Made by a program: the position numbers and the translations under genes. 14,441 nt of DNA, from contig JALOLN010000034.1 of assembly GCA_025455945.1 (NCBI GenBank), positions 1-14,441 on the forward strand, read 5' to 3'. The notes beneath the pieces are model-generated. The model did not search any database, was not told the origin of the DNA, and saw only the letters and a program-made list of their open reading frames with translations. Every line of letters starts with the position of its first letter. Positions within the stretch are counted from its first letter, which is position 1. Below, piece by piece: positions 6,771 to 13,319 of the stretch. The DNA comes from Actinomycetes bacterium. Its GTDB lineage: Bacteria; Actinomycetota; Actinomycetes; Prado026.

Positions 6771-7202
6771 TCAGCCCGTCGAGACGAAGATGCAGAAGGG
6801 GTGCCCGGACGGGTCGGCGTAGACCCGCAGCGGCTCCTCGGAGTCGGTCGAGCGGTCCAGCAGCAGCCGTCCGCCGAGGGCCAGCGCCCGGGCGTGTTGG
6901 CAGTCCAGCTCGGCGACGTCCGGGACCGTGAGGTCGAGGTGCAGCATCTGGGGGTGCTCGCCGTCCGGCCAGGTCGCCGCCGGCAGCCGAGGGACCTGCT
7001 GGAAGGCCAGCCGCATCCCGCCGGCCTGAGGCAGCAGCACCAGCCAGTCCCCCCCGCGGGGGTCGGGTGCCCCGGGGGACGGCGGCTCGTCACCCGGCCG
7101 GTACGACAGCCCGAGCAGGCGCCGGTAGAACTCGGCGAGCCCGCGGGCGTCGGTCGGGTCCAGCACGACCTGCCGGAGCGAGGGGAACCTCGGCTCGGTC
7201 AC
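6771..7202 (-). CDS. VOC superfamily protein (glyoxalase_6-like)
   Basis: A 143-residue protein with two beta-alpha-beta-beta-beta modules of the vicinal-oxygen-chelate fold. Module 1 has ARGLAEFYRRLLGL (19-32) and MRLAFQQV (63-70). Module 2 has PQMLHLDLTV (84-93), ALALGGRLL (106-114) and RVYADPSGHPFCIF (126-139). The HLDL and ADPxGHPFC stretches are typical of the glyoxalase-like PF18029 group found in many copies in actinobacteria. The substrate is unknown. The GTG start at 7202 has a GCGAGGGC Shine-Dalgarno a few nt upstream and lies 13 nt after the stop of the membrane-protein gene, so the two are probably co-transcribed. Its stop is only 13 nt from the stop of moeZ, with no room for a separate terminator. 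Confidence 0.85.
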   Translation of the reverse strand: MTEPRFPSLRQVVLDPTDARGLAEFYRRLLGLSYRPGDEPPSPGAPDPRGGDWLVLLPQAGGMRLAFQQVPRLPAATWPDGEHPQMLHLDLTVPDVAELDCQHARALALGGRLLLDRSTDSEEPLRVYADPSGHPFCIFVSTG

Positions 7203-7215
7203 GACGCCCTCGCCA

Positions 7216-9699
7216 TCAGATCGCGCCCTTCTGCTGCAGGTAGGTCAACGACGCCCAGCCCAGCGGGATCGGCAGCCAGAACGTGACCAGCCGGTACAGC
7301 AGCACCGCTGAGACGGCCAGGCCGCTGTCCATGCCCGCCGCGGTGAGTCCGGCGGCCAGCGCCGCCTCGACCCCGCCCAGCCCGCCCGGGGTGGGCACGG
7401 CCGAGCCGACCACGGCCCCGGCGAGGTAGACGACGGCGACCGCCGGGATGGTCAGCTCCCCGCCGAACGCCTTGGTGGACGCCAGCAGGGCGAAGCAGTA
7501 GGCGGCGTTGAGCAGCAGCGCCCCGCCGAGCCCGGTGAGCAGCTTCGTCGGGCGCTGGAACACCGCGACGATTCGCGGGACGACCCGCCGGAGCAGGGGC
7601 CCCACGCGCCTCTGCAGCTGACGGCGTCCCCAGGGCAGGCCGAGCACGACGAGTGCGACGGTGACGACGATGAGCACCGCGATGATCGCGCCCTGGGGTG
7701 GCGTGAACGCCGCCTGCGGGCCGGTGCCGGCGAGCACCCCGAACAGCACCAGCAGGACGACGTAGCTGACGAACATGCCCACCTGGGCCACCCCGACGCT
7801 GCCGAGCGCCACGGCCGGGTCGACGCCGGACCGCTCGAGGAACCGGGTGTTCAGCGCCACGGTCCCCACGGCCGTCGGCGCCACGAGGGAGGAGAACGAC
7901 ACCGCGAGCTGGGTCATGACGGTCCGGACGAAGCTGAGCTTCTGCAGCACGAACCCCATCAGCGTCAGTGACGCCCCGACGTAGGTGAGTGCCGAGAAGG
8001 CCAGCGCCACGACGGCCCACCGCCAGTCCGCCGTGCTCAGCACCTCGGCGAAGTCGACCCGGGTGAGCTGGGTGAGCAGCACGTAGGCGGCCACCGATGC
8101 ACCGACCACCGCGAGGACGGTCCGCGGCCGCAGCCGCTCGAGCTGGATCTCCTCGACCGGTTCGCCGGTGGGGGCGACCTGGAGGATGCGGTCCCGCAGG
8201 GCGTGCAGCAGACCCTTGCGGTGCCGCAGCGCCCGCCGCGTGGGGCGTCCGAGGGCGATCCGCTGCAGCAGCGGCAGCGCGTCGACCAGGGCCTGGGGGC
8301 CGAGCCCTGCGGCGGCGCTGCTGACGGCCCGGCTGGGTCCGGTGTGTAGCGCGATAGTGGTCAGCAGCTGGACGATGTCCAGCCGCAGCGGCAGGTCGCC
8401 GGCCGCGACCTCCCCGGCGTCCACGCCGAGCAGGAGCAGCCCACCGTCGTCGGCGAGCAGCAGGTTGTCGTCGGTGAGGCCGCGGTGGGCGATCCGTCGT
8501 TGCTGGAGTGCGTTCAGCGCCCGCCAGGCCGCCGCCAGCCGGGCGTCGTCCAGCAGGCCGTCGTCGGCCTCGGCGGTGAGCTCCGCGGTGACCGGGTCCA
8601 ACTCGCCGGTGGTGTCCAGCTCGACCGCTGCGGTGCGGGCGGCGGTGGCGGCCTGCGCGAGGGACTGGCCGGGGACGCGCTCGTGCGCGACCAGGGCCGC
8701 GTAGGGGCTCACCTCGGCGACCGCCAGCAGGTCCGGGGTCGGGGCGCCGGCGCTGCGGACGGCGAGGCTCATCAGAGCCGCGTGGTCCACCGCGCTGCGC
8801 ACCGTGAAGAAGCTGCGCCGTGTGGCCGGCCCACGCAGGCGGAGCCGCCGCCACACGCGGTACGCGAGCGTCGAGCCGTAGGTGTCCCGGTCCAGCACCG
8901 AGACGTGGACCGGGGAGCCGTCCCGGCGGGTGGCCAGGTACCGGCGGGGCTCCACCGACTCGTCGAGCACCCGCTCCAGCCGCAGGACGTCCACCCCCGC
9001 GGACACCAGGGCGTCGGCCACCGCCGTCCCCGGTGGCCGGGTCGCCGCCGCGCCGATGGCGTAGCGGACGGTGAGCCCGACGGCGAGCCCGAGGAGCAGG
9101 GAGAGCACGGTAGCCACGGCGGTGAGGGCGCCGGAGAGCACGCTGACGGCGGCGACGGAGCCCACGGCCAGCACGGCGGCGATCCGCAGCAGGGCCCGGC
9201 CCGCCAGGCCGGACAGGGTGAGGAAGGCGACGATCCCCGCGAGCAGGCCCTCGACGGGTGCGGTCCGCGTGCCGTCGGGCAGGACCTTCGTGAGTGCCTC
9301 CAGGAGCCGGCCGGGCTGGTACGTGGTGACCCACCACCGGATGGCCAGCGAGGCGACGATGGCCAAGGTGGCCGCGACCAGGGCGTCGAGCAGCTGCCAC
9401 GGCCGCCGTCGGACGAGCAGGTCGAGGGCGATCGCGACCGGCAGGGCGAGGGTGCCCACGCCGGCCACCAGCGTGACGACGCTGAGGATGAACCGGGGCA
9501 GGCCGGTGGCGGCACCCAGCAGGTCCTGCTCGAGGCCGTCGGTGGTGCCGACGGCGACCGTGGCGAGCCCCACCATGAGCCCCGCCAGCGCCACCACCAC
9601 GACCAGCCGCAGCAGGTCGGCGGGACGGCGCACCCGCCGGGGCAGCCGGGGCTCCACGACCACGACGCCTCGGTCGCTCGTCAGCACCGGCGCCGTCAC
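7216..9699 (-). CDS. Large membrane protein: N-terminal TM block, pseudokinase-like domain, lysylphosphatidylglycerol-synthase/UPF0104 TM domain
   Basis: An 827-residue protein in three parts. Residues about 28-215 hold some six hydrophobic helices. Residues about 235-520 look like a protein/aminoglycoside-kinase fold: VHVSVL (264-269) stands where VAVKVL is expected, HRGLTDDN (405-412) where HxDxxxxN is expected, and GVDAG (425-429) where DFG is expected. Residues about 525-825 hold about eight helices and PTPGGLGGVEAAL (769-781), characteristic of the LPG_synthase_TM/UPF0104 (AglD-like) family. Members of that family flip or transfer lipid-linked compounds; the role here is unknown. There is no MprF-type catalytic GNAT-like domain, so lysyl-PG synthesis is unlikely. 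I chose the GTG at 9699 because GGGAGGAT lies about 9 nt upstream and the further extension would run through the ATL gene. It is followed by the VOC gene and divergent from the ATL-adnAB operon. Confidence 0.85.
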   Translation of the reverse strand: MTAPVLTSDRGVVVVEPRLPRRVRRPADLLRLVVVVALAGLMVGLATVAVGTTDGLEQDLLGAATGLPRFILSVVTLVAGVGTLALPVAIALDLLVRRRPWQLLDALVAATLAIVASLAIRWWVTTYQPGRLLEALTKVLPDGTRTAPVEGLLAGIVAFLTLSGLAGRALLRIAAVLAVGSVAAVSVLSGALTAVATVLSLLLGLAVGLTVRYAIGAAATRPPGTAVADALVSAGVDVLRLERVLDESVEPRRYLATRRDGSPVHVSVLDRDTYGSTLAYRVWRRLRLRGPATRRSFFTVRSAVDHAALMSLAVRSAGAPTPDLLAVAEVSPYAALVAHERVPGQSLAQAATAARTAAVELDTTGELDPVTAELTAEADDGLLDDARLAAAWRALNALQQRRIAHRGLTDDNLLLADDGGLLLLGVDAGEVAAGDLPLRLDIVQLLTTIALHTGPSRAVSSAAAGLGPQALVDALPLLQRIALGRPTRRALRHRKGLLHALRDRILQVAPTGEPVEEIQLERLRPRTVLAVVGASVAAYVLLTQLTRVDFAEVLSTADWRWAVVALAFSALTYVGASLTLMGFVLQKLSFVRTVMTQLAVSFSSLVAPTAVGTVALNTRFLERSGVDPAVALGSVGVAQVGMFVSYVVLLVLFGVLAGTGPQAAFTPPQGAIIAVLIVVTVALVVLGLPWGRRQLQRRVGPLLRRVVPRIVAVFQRPTKLLTGLGGALLLNAAYCFALLASTKAFGGELTIPAVAVVYLAGAVVGSAVPTPGGLGGVEAALAAGLTAAGMDSGLAVSAVLLYRLVTFWLPIPLGWASLTYLQQKGAI

Positions 9700-9738
9700 G
9701 CCCGCGATCCTCCCATCCTCGGTGGCAGGATCCCGGAC
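9700..9738. promoter_or_regulatory. 39-nt divergent intergenic region with back-to-back Shine-Dalgarno sites
   Basis: The minus-strand SD reads GGGAGG (complement of 9709-9714), 9 nt before GTG 9699. The plus-strand SD-like GGCAGGA (9724-9730) is 8 nt before GTG 9739. GATCCT (9706-9711) and AGGATC (9727-9732) are inverted copies with a 15-nt spacer and largely coincide with the two SDs. Promoters for both genes must therefore lie inside the opposite coding sequence or overlap the SDs. Confidence 0.45.
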
Positions 9739-10104
9739 GTGGCCCGCGACGGGATGCCGACGCCGTTCGCCGAGCGGGTCCTCGACCTGGTGGCGCAGAT
9801 CCCGCCCGGCCAGGCGTTGGCCTACGGCGACGTCGCGGCCCTGCTCGCGGGCGGGGGGCCGCGGCAGGTCGGTCGCGCCCTGGCGCTGTGGGGCGGCGGT
9901 GTGCCGTGGTGGCGGGTCGTGCGGGCAGACGGATCGCCGGCACCCGGCTACGAGGCGGAGGCGCTGCGCCGGCTGCTCGCCGAGGGCACCCCCCTGCGCG
10001 CCGGCGGCGGCCGCGTCGACCTCCCCGCCGCCCGCTGGTCCGGACCTGTCGGTGGGCCGTGGTGGGATCACCCCGAGGGATCGGACGAGCCGGAAGGAGG
10101 GTGA
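9739..10104 (+). CDS. Alkyltransferase-like (ATL) DNA-binding protein, MGMT family without the acceptor cysteine
   Basis: A 121-residue protein matching the C-terminal DNA-binding domain of O6-alkylguanine-DNA alkyltransferases: FAERVLDLVAQIPPGQALAYGDVAALL (10-36), then RQVGRAL (42-48) with the arginine finger and helix-turn-helix, then VPWWRVVRADGSPAPGY. The methyl-acceptor motif PCHR is PWWR (56-59), so Cys is Trp57 and the next His is Trp58. It cannot repair bases itself. ATL proteins with Trp at this site bind O6-alkylguanine, flip it out and hand the lesion to other repair pathways (nucleotide excision repair in E. coli/yeast work). The GTG at 9739 has a Shine-Dalgarno at good distance; ATG 9754 is a fallback start. 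The stop codon overlaps the adnA start by 1 nt. It resembles M. tuberculosis Rv3204 in position, from memory. Confidence 0.88.
   Translation: MARDGMPTPFAERVLDLVAQIPPGQALAYGDVAALLAGGGPRQVGRALALWGGGVPWWRVVRADGSPAPGYEAEALRRLLAEGTPLRAGGGRVDLPAARWSGPVGGPWWDHPEGSDEPEGG
10094..10100 (+). promoter_or_regulatory. Strong Shine-Dalgarno AAGGAGG before adnA
   Basis: AAGGAGG lies within the last codons of the ATL gene. Spacing is only 3 nt to ATG 10104 and 12 nt to an in-frame GTG at 10113. ATG 10104 forms a TGATG stop/start overlap, so I prefer it, but the spacing leaves some doubt. Confidence 0.5.
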
Positions 10105-13100
10105 TGGCCGCGGTGACGGGGGGCCTGCCGGCGTACCGGCTGGTGCGCGGCGCACCGCCGGCCGTGGCCGCGCCGGTGCTCGACCCGGCCCAGCAGGCGG
10201 TGGTCGACACGGTCCGGCGGCCCGGGCACGGCCCGCTGCTCGTCCTCGCCGGTCCGGGCACCGGCAAGACGACCACGCTGGTCGAGGCGGTGGTGGCCCG
10301 GGTCGGTGCCGGGACCGACCCCGACCGGATCCTCACCCTCACGTTCAGCCGGAAGGCGGCCGCCGAGCTGCGGGAGCGGATCTCGTCCCGGCTGGCTCGC
10401 GCGACCGCCGCCCAGAGCGCCTGGACCTTCCACGCCTTCGCCTACGCCCTGGCCGGGGAGACCCGCGCCCCCGAGGACGTCGGCCGGCCGCTGCGGCTGC
10501 TGTCCGGCCCGGAGCAGGACGTCGTCGTGCGGGAGCTGCTGGCCGGGCAGGTTGCCGAAGGTACCGTCCGCTGGCCCGACGACCTGCAGGTCGCCCTCCC
10601 CATGCGGGGTTTCGCCGAGGAGCTCCGCACGCTCCTGGCCCGCGCCCGCGGCCTGGGGCTGGATCCCCACCAGCTCGCGGCACTTGCCGGCACCGGCCGG
10701 CCGGACTGGGCGAGCGCAGCCCACTTCCTCGCCGAGTACCTCGACGTCCTCGACGCCCAGGGCCTGCTCGACTACGGCGAGCTCGTCCACCGTGCGGTGG
10801 TCCTGGCGGAGTCCGACGAGGGTCGGGCGCTGCTCCGCGGCCGCTACGACCTCGTGGTCGTCGACGAGTACCAGGACACCGACCCCGCGCAGGAGCGGCT
10901 GCTCCGCGCGCTCGCCGGCGACGGCCGCGACCTGCTCGTCGTCGGGGACCCGGACCAGTCCATCTACGCCTTCCGGGGCGCGCAGGTGCGCGGCCTGCTC
11001 GACTTCTGCGTCCGGTTCCCCCAGGCCGACGGCAGCCCCGCGGCCGTCAGCGCCCTGGCGGTGTCCCGGCGGGCCGGGCCGAGCCTGCTCGCGGCCTCCC
11101 GCTCGGTGGCCAGGCGGCTGCCGCTCGCCGGGGCCGGGCTGGCCGACCATCTGCGCGTGCACCGGGAGCTGGTCCCGGCCGAGGGCGCCGCGGACGGCGT
11201 CGTCGAGGTGCTGACCTTCCCCTCCGTCGGCACCCAGCTCGAGGCGGTCGCCGACCTGCTGCGCCGCGAGCACCTCGACGCCGGCACCCCCTGGGGGCAG
11301 ATGGCCGTGCTGGTCCGCTCCGGCGCCCGGTCCGTGCCCTCCGTGCGGCGGGTCCTGGGGGCGGCCGGCGTCCCGGTCGAGGTGGCCGGTGACGAGCTGC
11401 CGCTGTCCCGTGAGCCGGCGGTGCAGCCGCTGCTGCTGGCGCTGCGGGTCGTCGACGATCCGACGATGCTGACCGCCGAGGCCGCCCGGGCGCTGCTGCT
11501 CTCCCCGCTCGGCGGCGCCGACTCCAGCGGTCTGCGCCGGCTCGGCCGGGCGCTGCGCGAGGAGGAGCGTGGCCTCGCGCCCGCTGGGGGGCTGCCCCGC
11601 CCCTCCGCCGAGCTGATCCGTGAGGCCCTGGCCGAGCCCGCGGTGCTCGCGACCGTCGACGACCGGGTCGCTGGGCCCGCAGCGCGGCTGGGCCGGCTGC
11701 TCCAGCGCGCCCGGTCCACCGCCGCCGGCGGCAGCGCCCACGACGTGCTCTGGGCGCTGTGGGAGGGCACGCCCTGGCCGCGCCGGCTGGCCGCCGCGTC
11801 GGCCGGCGGCGGGCCGGCCGGGCGAGCGGCGGATCGTGACCTCGACGCGGTGGTGGCGCTGTTCGACCTCGCCGCCCGCGACGAGGAGCGGGTCGACCGC
11901 CGGGGCGTCCGGGTGTTCGTCGAGGAGCTCGAGGCCCAGCAGATCCCCGCGGACACCCTGGCCGAGCGGGGTCTGCGGGGCGACACGGTGCGGCTGCTCA
12001 CCGCCCACCGCAGCAAGGGGCTGGAGTGGGACGTCGTCGTCGTGGTCGACGTCCAGGAGGACACCTGGCCGGACCTGCGGCACCGCGGCTCACTGCTCCA
12101 GGCGGACCGGCTGGCCGCCGACGGGTTCACCGACCCGCCGCCGCTCGCGGCGGTGCTGGCCGAGGAACGGCGGCTGTTCTACGTCGCGGTCACCCGCGCC
12201 CGGCGCCGGCTGGTCGTGACTGCGGTGGATTCCCCCGAGGACGACGGCGTCCGGCCGTCGCGCTTCCTGTCCGAGCTGGGCGTGCCGCCGCGGTCCGTGG
12301 CCGACCGGCCGACCCGGCCGCTCACGCTGCCGGCACTGGTCGCCGAGCTGCGCTCGGTGGCCGCCGACCCCACCCAGTCCGCCGCGCTGCGGCAGGCGGC
12401 TGCCGACAGGCTGGCTCGGCTGGCCGGCGCCACGGCAGGCGGTGTCGCGCTCGTCCCGGCGGCCCACCCGGACCGGTGGTGGGGCGTCGCCGACCTCAGC
12501 ACCGCGGACCGCCCGCTGTTCCCCGACGACCAGGAGATCCACCTCTCCGGGTCGTCGCTCACCGGGCTGCACGAGTGCCCGCTGCGCTGGTTCCTCGACC
12601 ACGAGGTGCGCGCCCGCGACTCCCGGAGCACCGCGCTGGGCTTCGGGTCGATCGTGCACGCCCTGGCGCACCACGTCGCCAGCGGCGGGCCGACCGACGT
12701 CGACGAGCTCATGGCGCTGGTCGACCCGGTGTGGGACCAGCTGGCCTTCGAGGCCCGCTGGCTGTCCGACCTCGAGCGCAGCCGGGCCCGCGACGCCGTC
12801 GAGCGGCTGCTCGCCTGGCACGTGGCCGACCGCGGGCGCCGGGTCGTGGCCAGCGAGCAGCCCTTCCTCGTCCGGCTGACCGTGGGTGGCCGGCCGGTCG
12901 TGCTGCGCGGCTCCATGGACCGGGTCGAGGTCGACGCCGACGGACTGGTGCACGTCGTGGACTTCAAGACCAGCAAGCAGGTCCCGACCGCCCAGCAGGC
13001 GGCCGAGCACGTCCAGCTGGGGGTCTACCTCAAGGTCGTGGCCGAGGGTGCGCTCGCGGAGCTGGCCGGGGACCGTGCGGCGGGGGCCGAGCTGGTCATG

Positions 13101-13319
13101 CTCAAGCACAGCACCAAGGGCGGGCTGCCCAAGGTGGTCCGCCAGGCGCCGGCCCAGCCCGACGACGAGGGGCGCACCCCCGTCGACGTCCTCGTCGCTG
13201 AGGCGGTGCGCCGGATGGCCGAGGAGGAGTTCCCCCCGACCCCCAACCAGCACTGCACCTACTGCCAGTTCCGGGCCGTCTGCCCCGCGCGGGACGAGGG
13301 CCGGCAGGTGCTCCGATGA
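10104..13319 (+). CDS. adnA: AdnA subunit of the AdnAB helicase-nuclease (UvrD-like motor plus RecB-family nuclease)
   Basis: A 1071-residue SF1 motor-nuclease. Motor motifs: Walker A AGPGTGKT (49-56), Ia LTFSRKAAAELR (79-90), II DEYQD (254-258), III GDPDQSIYAFRG (281-292), V TAHRSKGLEWD (633-643) and VI RLFYVAVTRAR (690-700). The usual NYR of motif IV reads SRR (321-323), keeping the arginine. The C-terminal RecB-like PD-(D/E)XK nuclease shows His852, GSMD with Asp939, VVDFKTSK with Asp953/Lys955, and QLGVYL. Cys825 (HECPLRWF) and Cys1051, Cys1054 and Cys1060 (CTYCQFRAVC) form an AddB-type Fe-S cluster set. With AdnB it resects double-strand breaks, powered by ATP. Mycobacterial work, from memory, makes AdnB the lead motor. 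An in-frame extension upstream to 9888 overlaps ATL and is not coding. It overlaps the next gene by 4 nt (ATGA). Confidence 0.93.
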   Translation: MAAVTGGLPAYRLVRGAPPAVAAPVLDPAQQAVVDTVRRPGHGPLLVLAGPGTGKTTTLVEAVVARVGAGTDPDRILTLTFSRKAAAELRERISSRLARATAAQSAWTFHAFAYALAGETRAPEDVGRPLRLLSGPEQDVVVRELLAGQVAEGTVRWPDDLQVALPMRGFAEELRTLLARARGLGLDPHQLAALAGTGRPDWASAAHFLAEYLDVLDAQGLLDYGELVHRAVVLAESDEGRALLRGRYDLVVVDEYQDTDPAQERLLRALAGDGRDLLVVGDPDQSIYAFRGAQVRGLLDFCVRFPQADGSPAAVSALAVSRRAGPSLLAASRSVARRLPLAGAGLADHLRVHRELVPAEGAADGVVEVLTFPSVGTQLEAVADLLRREHLDAGTPWGQMAVLVRSGARSVPSVRRVLGAAGVPVEVAGDELPLSREPAVQPLLLALRVVDDPTMLTAEAARALLLSPLGGADSSGLRRLGRALREEERGLAPAGGLPRPSAELIREALAEPAVLATVDDRVAGPAARLGRLLQRARSTAAGGSAHDVLWALWEGTPWPRRLAAASAGGGPAGRAADRDLDAVVALFDLAARDEERVDRRGVRVFVEELEAQQIPADTLAERGLRGDTVRLLTAHRSKGLEWDVVVVVDVQEDTWPDLRHRGSLLQADRLAADGFTDPPPLAAVLAEERRLFYVAVTRARRRLVVTAVDSPEDDGVRPSRFLSELGVPPRSVADRPTRPLTLPALVAELRSVAADPTQSAALRQAAADRLARLAGATAGGVALVPAAHPDRWWGVADLSTADRPLFPDDQEIHLSGSSLTGLHECPLRWFLDHEVRARDSRSTALGFGSIVHALAHHVASGGPTDVDELMALVDPVWDQLAFEARWLSDLERSRARDAVERLLAWHVADRGRRVVASEQPFLVRLTVGGRPVVLRGSMDRVEVDADGLVHVVDFKTSKQVPTAQQAAEHVQLGVYLKVVAEGALAELAGDRAAGAELVMLKHSTKGGLPKVVRQAPAQPDDEGRTPVDVLVAEAVRRMAEEEFPPTPNQHCTYCQFRAVCPARDEGRQVLR

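Noticed and set aside
7216..9699. Calling the membrane protein MprF (lysyl-PG synthase)
   Set aside because: Only the transmembrane family motif is present. The C-terminal aminoacyl-transferase domain of MprF is missing, and a kinase-like domain sits in the middle.
9888..10103. N-terminal extension of adnA into the ATL gene
   Set aside because: The extension is Arg-rich non-family sequence overlapping the conserved ATL. A Shine-Dalgarno and a TGATG overlap support a start at 10104.
9700..10155. N-terminal extension of the large membrane protein
   Set aside because: It would be antisense to the whole ATL gene and has no hydrophobic or conserved features. The GGGAGG site before GTG 9699 fixes the start.
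7199..10342. 1047-codon minus-strand open frame across the membrane-protein and ATL genes
   Set aside because: It lies on the same strand as the membrane protein but in another frame, and antisense to ATL and adnA. The product is an Arg/Ala/Gly/Pro low-complexity string; the membrane-protein frame has TM helices and family motifs instead.
10068..12083. 671-codon minus-strand frame opposite adnA
   Set aside because: Shadow of adnA; no domain motifs, and composition typical of antisense GC-rich frames.
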